From NCBI RefSeq assembly GCF_030064165.1, contig NZ_CP125947.1, positions 2,232,001 to 2,296,000 of the forward strand: a DNA stretch of 64,000 nt, read 5' to 3'. Each line of letters opens with the position of its first letter. Position 1 is the first letter of the stretch. Below, one piece after another: positions 55,925 to 64,000 of the stretch. This stretch comes from Comamonas resistens. GTDB taxonomy: Bacteria; Pseudomonadota; Gammaproteobacteria; Burkholderiales; Burkholderiaceae_C. The notes under the pieces were generated by a model. That model made no database searches, was not told the DNA's origin, and saw nothing but the letters and a program-made list of their open reading frames with translations. The position numbers were made by a program, and so were the translations under genes.

Positions 55925-55940
55925 CTGTATTTTTAACCAG
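55925..55940. promoter_or_regulatory. LexA binding site (SOS box 2, one mismatch)
   Basis: CTGTATTTTTAACCAG fits CTGT-N8-ACAG with C for A in the last half. It is 3 bp from the first box and on the side nearer the asparaginase gene. Paired boxes at lexA are common. Confidence 0.7.
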
Positions 55941-55957
55941 TTTGATGTGGAGAGCAA

Positions 55958-56992
55958 GTGCCAAATCCAAAGATTGTGATTTTGGGAACCGGTGGAACGA
56001 TTGCCGGTGAGGCTGCAGAGAGCACGCAGGGCGTGGGTTATAGGGCGGGGCAGATCAGTGTGCAGGGGCTGATTGCAGCCGTGCCGGATTTGCCACGTAT
56101 TGCTGCAGGGCGCACCGGCGCGGTGCTGGATGCCGTGCAATTGGCGCAGGTGGACAGCAAGGACATGGACTGGGGTGTGTGGCGCACGCTGCTCAAGGCG
56201 ACGGCACAGGCGCTGGATGACGCTGACATTCAGGCGCTGGTGATCACCCATGGCACGGATACGCTGGAAGAAACGGCCTGGCTGCTGCAGGCCGTGCTGC
56301 AGCCGGGCAAGCCCGTAGTGCTGACTTGCGCCATGCGGCCCGCCACATCGCTGCAAGCCGATGGCCCGCAGAACTTGCGCGACGCCGTGGCCGTGGCCGC
56401 TGGGGGGCAAGGAGGTGTGTGGGTCGCCGCTGCCGGTGAAGTTCATGCTGCGCGGCAGGTGCTGAAGGTTCACCCCTATCGCTTGAACGCCATGCATTCT
56501 TATGAAGGCGGGCCATGCGCTTATGTGGAAGAGGGGCGAGTGCGTTGGGTGGCCGCCCCTTCTGCCGCTTGCAGCGCCTGGGCGCAGGCAGACCTGCTGG
56601 ATCTGCTGAGCTGTGACGAGCTGCCCTGGGTCGAGCTTTTGCAGTCCGGTGCAGCGCAGGGTGCGCGTGCTGTCAATGCGTTGGTGGGGGCCGGTGTGCA
56701 GGGCCTGGTGGTGGCGGGAACGGGCAATGCCACCGTGCATCATGAGTTGCAACAGGCGCTGCTTCGCGCGCGGGAGCAGGGGGTGATGGTTTGGTGCGCG
56801 ACGCGTTGCCTGGAAGGACAGACGGTGGGCCAGGGTGAGCCCGTGGCCGGCGACGCAGGCGAGGCCGGCCTGATGGATGAGATCAAGGCTCAGCTTTGCC
56901 GGGCTGCAGACCCGCAGATGCTGGATTGCGTACTGTTGCCGCCCAGCAAGGCACGGGTGGCGATGATGCTTGAGCTGCTCAGAAGCTCCTGA
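55958..56992 (+). CDS. L-asparaginase, type II-like
   Basis: A 344-residue asparaginase that hydrolyses Asn to Asp and ammonia. It has both catalytic Thr motifs (GTGGTIAG and HGTDTLEET) and the helical end MDEIKAQLC. It starts with GTG at 55958. No signal peptide, so it is probably cytoplasmic. Divergent from lexA, so the SOS boxes could also affect it. Confidence 0.9.
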   Translation: MPNPKIVILGTGGTIAGEAAESTQGVGYRAGQISVQGLIAAVPDLPRIAAGRTGAVLDAVQLAQVDSKDMDWGVWRTLLKATAQALDDADIQALVITHGTDTLEETAWLLQAVLQPGKPVVLTCAMRPATSLQADGPQNLRDAVAVAAGGQGGVWVAAAGEVHAARQVLKVHPYRLNAMHSYEGGPCAYVEEGRVRWVAAPSAACSAWAQADLLDLLSCDELPWVELLQSGAAQGARAVNALVGAGVQGLVVAGTGNATVHHELQQALLRAREQGVMVWCATRCLEGQTVGQGEPVAGDAGEAGLMDEIKAQLCRAADPQMLDCVLLPPSKARVAMMLELLRSS

Positions 56993-57033
56993 AGCCATAG
57001 CTTCACTCGCTTGCCGTACCTGACGCGGACAAC

Positions 57034-57060
57034 AAAAAAGCACCTGGGCGGTGCTTTTTT
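57034..57060. terminator. Bidirectional terminator between asparaginase and adk
   Basis: AAAAAAGCACC-TGGGC-GGTGCTTTTTT, perfectly symmetrical, between the ends of convergent genes. Confidence 0.9.
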
Positions 57061-57082
57061 GGAGTGGTGAATTCACTGCGGT

Positions 57083-58148
<1,066 letters not shown>

Positions 58149-58925
58149 TCAGCTGGCGAACAGGGCGCGCACGCGCTCCAGGTCTTCAGGCGTGTCCACG
58201 CCAGCGCCGGGTGCGTCGGGGGTGATGTGTACGGCGATCCGATGGCCGTGCCACAGCGCGCGCAACTGCTCCAGCTGCTCCATGGCCTCGGTGGGAGCGG
58301 GAGCCAACTGCGGGAACTCACGCAGAAAACCGGCTTTGTAGCTATAGATACCGATATGGCGCAGCGGGGTGAAGCCGGTATGGCCAGACTTGGCAGTTGC
58401 CGTCTTCCACCATTCTTCATCGGCGTGGTCGCGCGAAAAGGGAATCGGTGCACGGCTGAAATAGCTGGCCAGACCATTGGCGTCGCAGACCACCTTCACC
58501 ACATTGGGGTTGCGGTAGTCGGCCAGAGTGTCAATGGGATGGGCGGCCGTGCCCATGCTGGCTTCGGGGCGGGATAGCAGCAGCTTGGCCGTGGCGTCGA
58601 TCAGCAGCGGGTCGATCAGGGGTTCGTCGCCCTGGACATTGACAACCACATCGTCACCGCTCAGCCCCAGCTGTTCGCAGGCCTCGGCCAGTCGGTCGCT
58701 GCCGCTGGGGTGGTTCTTGCGGGTCAGGATGGCTTCAATGCCGTGCCGAGCGCAGGCAGCGACGATGCTTTCGTCATCACCTGCGACCACGCAGCGCGCA
58801 GCGCCCGCTTTGGCGGCGCGCTGGGCTACGCGCACGACCATGGGCAGACCGCCGATATCGGCCAGGGGCTTGCCGGGCAGGCGGCTGGAGGACAGGCGGG
58901 CGGGAATCAGTACCGTATAGGACAT
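58149..58925 (-). CDS. kdsB: CMP-KDO synthetase (3-deoxy-manno-octulosonate cytidylyltransferase)
   Basis: A 258-residue enzyme that activates KDO for lipopolysaccharide core synthesis. It has the nucleotidyltransferase start [22 protein letters not shown] and [13 protein letters not shown]. It is part of the Burkholderiales envelope cluster lpxK-trm112-kdsB-adk, all on the minus strand. Confidence 0.96.
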   Translation of the reverse strand: MSYTVLIPARLSSSRLPGKPLADIGGLPMVVRVAQRAAKAGAARCVVAGDDESIVAACARHGIEAILTRKNHPSGSDRLAEACEQLGLSGDDVVVNVQGDEPLIDPLLIDATAKLLLSRPEASMGTAAHPIDTLADYRNPNVVKVVCDANGLASYFSRAPIPFSRDHADEEWWKTATAKSGHTGFTPLRHIGIYSYKAGFLREFPQLAPAPTEAMEQLEQLRALWHGHRIAVHITPDAPGAGVDTPEDLERVRALFAS

Positions 58926-58963
58926 AGAAACAGGAAACAGCTCACAGAGGACTGGTCAGAGAC

Positions 58964-59015
58964 GGCCAGCAAGGGCCGTCCCCCTTCGAGGGGAAAGACG
59001 CGAAGCGACTCAGGA
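58964..59015. repeat. Intergenic REP-like palindromic repeat, copy B
   Basis: The kdsB-trm112 junction has CCCCC-TTCGA-GGGG followed by AAAGACGCGAAGCGAC. It matches the reverse complement of the block at 975-1030, so it belongs to the same dispersed family. Confidence 0.5.
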
Positions 59016-59198
59016 GGCTTCGTCGATTTCGTCATCGGTCAGGGTGCGGGCTTCGTTTTCCAGCAACACGGGAATGCCGTCACGCACGGGATAGGCCAGG
59101 CGCGCGCTGTGGCTGATCAGCTCCTGGCGCTCGCGGTCAAAGCGCAAAGGGCCTTTGGTCACGGGGCAGACCAGCAGTTCAAGAAGTTTGGCATCCAT
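59010..59198 (-). CDS. Trm112/YcaR-family protein
   Basis: A 62-residue protein with the Trm112-like start [18 protein letters not shown] and the ending [11 protein letters not shown]. These small proteins, often called YcaR, are conserved between lpxK and kdsB. The eukaryotic homologue activates tRNA methyltransferases; the bacterial role is unclear. ATG 59198 is favoured over TTG 59213. Confidence 0.9.
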   Translation of the reverse strand: MDAKLLELLVCPVTKGPLRFDRERQELISHSARLAYPVRDGIPVLLENEARTLTDDEIDEAS

Positions 59199-59279
59199 GG
59201 GAAAGTCCTGCAATCAATGAGTGGTGCAGCCGGTCGGGCTGCGAAATTTCCGAAAACTGGCGCTAATGATAGTCAGCGA

Positions 59280-60305
59280 TCAAGACCTTCCGGGGCCTGA
59301 TGGGCAAACCGCGGCCAGTCTGGCGTCGAGCAGGGCCCAGAACGCATGGGGCAGCTGCAATTGCAGCGGCACGGCCCAGGCATCGGGAAAACTGCGCCAG
59401 AGTTTGACCGCATCTTTTTCCGTACAAATCAATGCTGATCCATTATCCAGCTTGCGTGAGAAGCTCTCGAAATCATAGTGGTCCGGTAGTGCCTGGGTGG
59501 CGTCCAGCGTCAACCCCTGAGCCAGCAGCATGGAGAAAAAGGATTCCGGCCGGGCCACCGCGGCCACGGCCTCCACGGGGCGAACCGCCAGATCGCGCAG
59601 AGAGCGGCTCTCGCCCCGCCCATTGCGCGCGTGATCGGCCAACTGCCGTCGCAGCGCAAAGGCTGGTGCACTGCCTGTGGGTTGGGGCGCTTGGCCAGCA
59701 TACAGCGTGGCGGTCACATCGCGGGGCCAGGGTTCGCGCAAAGGGCCTGCGGGCAGCAAAAAGCCATTGCCCACACCTTCGTCGTTGAATACGCACAGCT
59801 CCACATCGCGGGCCATGGTCAGATGTTGCAGGCCATCGTCGCTGACCAAAATGTCGACCTGCGGATATTTTTCGCGCAGCGCGCGGGCCGCATCCAGCCG
59901 CTTGGTCGCCACGAAGACGGGCGCACCCGTGCTGCGGGCCAGCAGGGCGGGCTCGTCGCCGACCTCGCTGGCCGGGCTGTCCGGCAGGGCTTCGCGGCAG
60001 TCGTCGGTCTTGCGGCCATAGCCGCGCGAGAGAATGCCCGGCGTCCAGCCGGCAGCCTGCAGATGGGCGACAACTGCCTGCGTCACGGGCGTCTTGCCCG
60101 CACCGCCGGCAATCACATTTCCCACCACGATCACAGGCAGCCCCGTGCTTTGCTGACGCCGGCGCATGCGCCACGCGTTCCAGCCCTGCAGGCCGCCATA
60201 GAGGCAGGAAAGCGGCCACAGCAGCCATGCGCCCAGCCCCCGCTTGCGCCACAAGGCACGCAAGCCTTGGGAGGATGGACTGGAGGAAGAGGAGGTCTGA
60301 GGCAT
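59280..60305 (-). CDS. lpxK: Tetraacyldisaccharide 4'-kinase
   Basis: A 341-residue kinase that makes lipid IVA in lipid A synthesis. It has an N-terminal helix, the P-loop IAGGAGKTP (residues about 63-71) and the later catalytic DDGLQHL. ATG 60305 is chosen. It lies upstream of trm112 and kdsB, and downstream of exbBD but separated from them by a terminator and tandem repeat. Confidence 0.95.
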   Translation of the reverse strand: MPQTSSSSSPSSQGLRALWRKRGLGAWLLWPLSCLYGGLQGWNAWRMRRRQQSTGLPVIVVGNVIAGGAGKTPVTQAVVAHLQAAGWTPGILSRGYGRKTDDCREALPDSPASEVGDEPALLARSTGAPVFVATKRLDAARALREKYPQVDILVSDDGLQHLTMARDVELCVFNDEGVGNGFLLPAGPLREPWPRDVTATLYAGQAPQPTGSAPAFALRRQLADHARNGRGESRSLRDLAVRPVEAVAAVARPESFFSMLLAQGLTLDATQALPDHYDFESFSRKLDNGSALICTEKDAVKLWRSFPDAWAVPLQLQLPHAFWALLDARLAAVCPSGPGRS

Positions 60306-60349
60306 GGGGGGCGGTTTCAAGCCTGCCGATCATACGGCTTGAAAGCCGT

Positions 60350-60520
60350 GAAAAATGGCAGCTGACGCTCCCTGCTGCATGTGGTTTGCTCGCCCCAGCG
60401 AGAAGGGCGCTTTTCATCTTTCGGCAAGCCAGCGATGAAAAATGGCCCCCACGCTTCCTCGCTTCGCGTAGTGCGCTGCCCCCCGAGGGGGTGTTTTTCA
60501 CCTTGGGGCGGCCCGGCGAT
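60350..60520. repeat. Degenerate tandem repeat (about 85 bp, two units), copy C
   Basis: Two diverged units (60350-60436 and 60437-60520) each start with GAAAAATGGC and end in a GCGAT segment. Unit 2 contains a strong palindrome CCCCCC-GAGGGGG and GCTTCGCGTAGTGCGC. This fills the lpxK-exbD gap. It resembles intergenic repeats that I associate with Comamonadaceae. Confidence 0.55.
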
Positions 60521-60521
60521 G

Positions 60522-60551
60522 AAAAAAGCCGCCAATCGGTGAATTGGCGGC
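60522..60551 (-). terminator. Terminator downstream of exbD
   Basis: GCCGCCAAT (60528) and ATTGGCGGC (60543) form a perfect 9-bp stem, and on the minus strand it is followed by TTTTTT. It should end the exbB-exbD transcript before lpxK. Confidence 0.88.
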
Positions 60552-60577
60552 TTGCTAGCGGCTTGATGAAGGCTGGC

Positions 60578-61009
60578 TTATTTTGCCTTGCCCGCAGAGG
60601 CCGAAGACTGTGTCGCAAAAGTAATCTGCGACAGTCCTGCACGGCGGGCGGCTTCCATGACGGTCACCACCGACTGGTGGGGAGCGGTGGCGTCGGCGCT
60701 GATGATGACCACGCTGTCCTTGCCTGCAGCGGCCGCGCCCGACAGTGCGGAGGCCACGGCTTCCATGGTGCGGTCGTCCAGAGCCTGCTTGTTGACGGCG
60801 TAGCGACCGTCGGAGGCCACGGCGACAATGATTTCCTTGGGCCGGTCGCGCTGCTGCTCGGCGTCGGCCACGGGAAGCGTCAGCTCCAGCTCGGTGAACT
60901 TGCTGTAGGTGGTGGAGAGCATCAAAAAGATCAGCACCACCAGCAGCACGTCGATGAAGGGGATCAGATTGATCTCGGGTTCATCACGGTGGCGGGGACG
61001 GAAGTTCAT
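60578..61009 (-). CDS. exbD: Biopolymer transport protein ExbD
   Basis: A 143-residue inner-membrane protein with one N-terminal helix (PFIDVLLVVLIFLMLSTTY), which carries the key Asp in FID, and a periplasmic domain. With ExbB and TonB it uses the proton gradient for outer-membrane iron and B12 uptake. No tonB gene is adjacent in this window. Confidence 0.95.
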   Translation of the reverse strand: MNFRPRHRDEPEINLIPFIDVLLVVLIFLMLSTTYSKFTELELTLPVADAEQQRDRPKEIIVAVASDGRYAVNKQALDDRTMEAVASALSGAAAAGKDSVVIISADATAPHQSVVTVMEAARRAGLSQITFATQSSASAGKAK

Positions 61010-61023
61010 GGTGAGCTTTCCGC

Positions 61024-61659
61024 TTACTTGACCAGCTTCAGACGGGCCAGATGGCGCACGAACTGCTCGGAAGCCAGCTCCATGCCCAGCAGATAAGCAT
61101 CCACGCGGGCGCGGAAGTAGCGCCAGAAGATCAGCGTGGGAATGGCCACGATCAGGCCGAACGCCGTGTTGTACAGCGCGATCGAAATACCATGTGCGAG
61201 CTGCGCAGGGTTGCCGCCGCCCACGGCACCGCCGCCGGATTGGGAGCCGAAGATCTCGATCATGCCGATGACCGTGCCCAGCAGGCCCAGCAGAGGGGCG
61301 GCCGAGGCGATGGTGGCCAGGGCGCTCAGATACTTCTCCAGCTTGTGGGCGGCCGCACGGCCTGCGCCTTCCATGGCGGCGCGCAGCTCGTCTTCGCTGC
61401 TGTCCGGATGGGCCTGCAGGGTGCGCAGGCCGGAGGCCAGCACATCACCGAGTGCCGAGCTTTGGGCCAGTTGCTGAGTGGTCTCAGTATTGGGCAGACT
61501 CCTGGCCGATACCGAAATCGCTTCATTGAGCAGATTGGGCGGTGCGACCTTGCTGGTCTTGAGAGCGGCGAAGCGCTCAAAAATCAGGGCCAAGGCCAGA
61601 ATCGAGCAGGCAATCAAAGGCCAGATAGGCCATCCTGCGGCTTGTATGATCGACAGCAA
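61024..61659 (-). CDS. exbB: Biopolymer transport protein ExbB
   Basis: A 211-residue three-helix inner-membrane protein (MotA/TolQ/ExbB family), with LLGLLGTVIGMIEIF and SIALYNTAFGLIVAIPTL in helices 2-3. The start is taken as TTG at 61659: GGGAGAG lies just upstream and the family begins LLSIIQAAGWPIWPL. A frame open to 61905 is upstream noise. It is followed by exbD with 14 bp between them. Confidence 0.92.
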   Translation of the reverse strand: MLSIIQAAGWPIWPLIACSILALALIFERFAALKTSKVAPPNLLNEAISVSARSLPNTETTQQLAQSSALGDVLASGLRTLQAHPDSSEDELRAAMEGAGRAAAHKLEKYLSALATIASAAPLLGLLGTVIGMIEIFGSQSGGGAVGGGNPAQLAHGISIALYNTAFGLIVAIPTLIFWRYFRARVDAYLLGMELASEQFVRHLARLKLVK

Positions 61660-62044
61660 CGTTGCTCTCCCTCGTCGTTCGAAATTGCAGTCGGCGATTA
61701 TGACCCAGCCCCGCGCTGCCTCAGCCTGTATTTGTGCTGTCGATGGCCTTTGGTTTGCGCCAGCGCAGCAAGACGAGGTGCTGCCGGCCCATGGGCGCTG
61801 GCACCATGCCTTCGGCTTGCTTTTGGATGGTTTGGCGCTTCTATAACACAAAATTCTGTGGATAACTTTGTGCGCTAGTGCGTCTGCTCGGCTCGGGTAC
61901 CGCAATGTTCAGCGATGTGTGACAACTGTGTCGCGTGTGTGAATGGAAATAAACCATTGAAAATCAAATATTTGCGTTTTGTTTTTGCACTGATCTCTGA
62001 AGCGGGGCCGACTTTGTCAACGAAAAGGCTGGAGGCCGACAGCT
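61660..62044. other. Divergent intergenic region exbB / xseA
   Basis: About 385 bp with an AT-rich stretch around 61940-61990 and the DnaA box described separately. No gene seen. It should contain promoters for exbBD (minus) and xseA (plus). Confidence 0.5.
61857..61865 (-). promoter_or_regulatory. Perfect DnaA box (TTATCCACA)
   Basis: TGTGGATAA on the plus strand is the exact complement of the DnaA 9-mer TTATCCACA. It lies inside a CACAAA-N14-TTTGTG dyad (61847-61872), about 180 bp upstream of xseA. A relaxed box is at 62044. Confidence 0.4.
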
Positions 62045-63427
62045 GTGGAAAAATCCGGGCTTGCCAATCCTGCCCGACATCGCATGAATTCAATGTTTGA
62101 AACTTCAAAGCCAATGACTGCGCCACATGTGTGGGATGTTGGGGCTCTATGCCACGCCATTGGTGATGCTTTGCAGGCACGATTCAACCCCGTGGCGGTG
62201 CGTGGGGAACTCAGTGGTTTTTCGCGCGCAGCCAGCGGGCATTGTTATTTCAACCTCAAGGACGCCAGCGGCCAGATTCGCTGCGCCATGTTCCGCCGTG
62301 CAGCCGAGCATGTGGGTTTCTCGCCACGCGATGGCGAACTGGTCGAGGTGCGTGGGCGCTTGGGCATCTATGAGCAGCGCGGCGATCTGCAACTGGTGGT
62401 TGAGACCATGCAGCGCGCGGGTCAGGGCGCGCTGTTCGAGCAGTTTCTGCGTCTCAAGGCTCAGCTGGAGGCCGAGGGTCTGTTCGATGCAGGGCGCAAG
62501 CGCAGTCTGCCGCCGCTGCCGCGCGGCATCGGCGTGGTGACTTCGCTGGGTGCGGCGGCTTTGCATGACGTGATCACGGCCCTGCGCCGCCGCGTGCCGC
62601 ATATTCCCGTGGTCATTGTTCCGGCCCTGGTGCAAGGTGCGCAGGCGCCGCAGTCGCTGGTGCAAGCGCTATCAAAGATGTATCGTTTGGCGCAGGCTGG
62701 GCAAGCGCTGGACGGTGATTTGGCTCAAAAAGCGGGCCAACCCCTCATCGACACCATCCTGCTGGTGCGTGGCGGTGGCTCGCTGGAAGACCTCTGGGCT
62801 TTCAACGACGAGCAACTGGCGCGCACCATTGTGCAAAGCCCCGTGCCGCTGGTCAGCGGCGTGGGTCACGAAACCGACTTCACCATCGCCGATTTTTGCG
62901 CCGACCTGCGCGCGCCCACCCCCACGGCTGCGGCCGAACTGGTGGCGCAGCCGCGCGAAGTCTGGCTGGGAGCTCTGGGGCTGATGCAGGACCGGCTGGA
63001 CAACGCGGTGCAGCGCATGCTGGATCGCCAGGCCCAGCGCCTGGATCTGGCTGGACAGCGCCTGGGCAGGCCCAGCCAGCAACTGGCACGCGAGCAGTTG
63101 CAGCTCTCGCGCCATGCCCAGCGCCTGCGTCATGCCATGCTCATCAAACTGCAGCATAAAGCGCAGAACCAGCAAGCGCTGGAGGCCAATTTGCCACAAA
63201 TTCTGCAGCGCAGTCTGGAGCGGCAAAAGCAGCAATTGGAGCGCATGGACCTGCGTCTGCAGTTGCTGGACCCGCGGCTGGTGCTGCAGCGCGGCTATGC
63301 CTTGCTGACGGACGACGGCGGCAAGCCCGTGACCCAGGTGGCGCAGGCGCCGGCCGGCAGTGCGCTCAAGGCGCAGCTATCCGATGGCTCGCTGGATCTG
63401 GTCGTGACCCCGCCGCGCCTGCTATAG
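62045..63427 (+). CDS. xseA: Exodeoxyribonuclease VII large subunit
   Basis: A 460-residue nuclease subunit. The N-terminal OB-fold domain (GALCHAIGDALQARFNPVAVRGELSGF) is followed by the catalytic domain (LVRGGGSLEDLWAFNDEQLART and VGHETDFTIADFCADLRAPTPTAA) and a C-terminal coiled coil. GTG at 62045 has a GGAGG 9 bases upstream, but ATGs at 62084, 62093 or 62114 are also possible. It has a roughly 20-residue insert (about residues 205-230) described in the findings. Confidence 0.95.
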   Translation: MEKSGLANPARHRMNSMFETSKPMTAPHVWDVGALCHAIGDALQARFNPVAVRGELSGFSRAASGHCYFNLKDASGQIRCAMFRRAAEHVGFSPRDGELVEVRGRLGIYEQRGDLQLVVETMQRAGQGALFEQFLRLKAQLEAEGLFDAGRKRSLPPLPRGIGVVTSLGAAALHDVITALRRRVPHIPVVIVPALVQGAQAPQSLVQALSKMYRLAQAGQALDGDLAQKAGQPLIDTILLVRGGGSLEDLWAFNDEQLARTIVQSPVPLVSGVGHETDFTIADFCADLRAPTPTAAAELVAQPREVWLGALGLMQDRLDNAVQRMLDRQAQRLDLAGQRLGRPSQQLAREQLQLSRHAQRLRHAMLIKLQHKAQNQQALEANLPQILQRSLERQKQQLERMDLRLQLLDPRLVLQRGYALLTDDGGKPVTQVAQAPAGSALKAQLSDGSLDLVVTPPRLL

Positions 63428-63781
63428 GGCTGCAGGTATCGGTGAGGTGGCTGGAGCCGGTAAACCCCTTGGTGCAGCGCAGCTTCTACATCAGTTCTCT
63501 TTTGCCAAAGAGGCGCCCAATGCTGGCAACCCCCATAGGCATAGGCTGCAGGTGGTGAGCGAATGCTTTGGCTGCGTCACGCAATAGTCTTGTTGAACGG
63601 CGACCATGGGCTTATTTGTTCCTACAATGGCCCGGTTGGTGCAATACTTGACGGCTGTAGTACAGCAATATGCCCGCCGCACCAGCGGGTGCTCAAGCAG
63701 ACACCACGGCTTTATCGCCCGCGGCTTCGCCTCTTGTCGATGCGATGCCGGACCACAATTTCAACCACGAGGAAAACCATC
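63428..63781. other. xseA / sodB intergenic region
   Basis: About 350 bp. TACAAT at 63623 could be a -10, but no -35 at normal distance is convincing. The sodB ribosome-binding site is GAGGA at 63769. No gene is supported here. Confidence 0.45.
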
Positions 63782-64000
63782 ATGGAACGCACTCTGCCAC
63801 CACTGCCTTATGCCATCGACGCCCTGGCTCCTGCCTACAGCCAGGAAACTCTGGAGTACCACCACGGCAAGCACCACAACGCTTATGTGGTCAAGCTCAA
63901 CGAGCTGCAAGTGGGTACCGAGTTTGAAAACATGGAGCTGGAAGAAGTCATCAAGAAGTCTTCCGGTGGTATCTACAACCAGGCCGCCCAGATCTGGAAC
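63782..64000 (+). CDS. sodB: Fe superoxide dismutase (3' end outside window)
   Basis: The first 73 residues of an iron superoxide dismutase, cut by the window end. It starts [17 protein letters not shown] and contains [15 protein letters not shown], which carries two of the metal-binding histidines, then NQAAQIWN with a conserved Trp. The Fe or Mn preference cannot be read from the part seen, but the sequence is FeSOD-like. The start is supported by GAGGA upstream. Confidence 0.93.
   Translation, partial: MERTLPPLPYAIDALAPAYSQETLEYHHGKHHNAYVVKLNELQVGTEFENMELEEVIKKSSGGIYNQAAQIWN

Noticed and set aside
55877..57076. Long minus-strand frame continuing upstream from lexA
   Set aside because: It is antisense to the asparaginase gene; the true lexA start is at 55876 next to the SOS boxes.

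Overview
The window looks like a chromosomal segment of a Comamonadaceae betaproteobacterium, most likely Comamonas or a close relative. The basis is the high-GC coding style, the Burkholderiales gene order exbB-exbD-lpxK-trm112-kdsB-adk, two Bug-type receptors of tripartite tricarboxylate transporters, a B12-dependent ribonucleotide reductase, and intergenic repeats of a kind I associate with this family. No species marker gene is present, so the genus is an inference. There is no rRNA, CRISPR array, prophage or intact insertion sequence.

Layout. 1-5.3 kb: the end of a sulfate ABC transporter ATPase (cysA), dsbB, a GST-like protein and a CHASE-PAS-GGDEF-EAL protein. 5.3-5.6 kb: two copies of a 76-bp palindromic repeat. 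5.6-9.5 kb: a divergent ampR / class A beta-lactamase pair, a ClC chloride/proton antiporter and a small hypothetical gene. 9.5-14.1 kb: nrdJ, a DHFR/RibD-like protein and argA. 14.6-19.4 kb: an overlapping exporter operon (TolC-HlyD-permease-permease) with no ATPase gene. 19.4-27.1 kb: an MFS protein, an XAC2610-like secreted protein, a second GGDEF-EAL protein and a chemoreceptor. 27.4-31.4 kb: qor, an RBBP9-like hydrolase, an FrnE-like thioredoxin, a Rieske protein and a thiolase.

31.6-37.4 kb is a catabolic/uptake island: two Bug receptors, a TauD/TfdA-type dioxygenase, an AraC regulator and a BKACE (DUF849) enzyme. 37.7-42.1 kb holds a membrane diguanylate cyclase, then chrB-chrA (chromate resistance), a truncated remnant of a ChrC-like superoxide dismutase, a decayed IS5-type transposase tail and tRNA-Val(GAC). 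This is the clearest sign of horizontal acquisition and decay in the window.

42.2-64 kb is mostly core genome: DyP peroxidase, ADP-ribose pyrophosphatase, an aminotransferase, cysB, a CbiX-like chelatase, lptG/lptF, pepA (with an unusual basic tail), holC, a D-2-hydroxyacid dehydrogenase divergent from a Crp/Fnr regulator, lexA with paired SOS boxes, asparaginase, adk, kdsB, trm112, lpxK, exbD, exbB, xseA and the start of sodB. Cell-envelope biogenesis (lptFG, kdsB, lpxK), sulfur assimilation (cysA, cysB, possibly cbiX) and c-di-GMP signalling (three GGDEF proteins) are the recurring themes.

No wholly new multi-gene system is obvious. The best candidates for follow-up are the 76-bp palindromic pair, the ATPase-less exporter operon, the decaying chrBAC locus, the histone-like tail on PepA, and the lexA-linked small basic protein.
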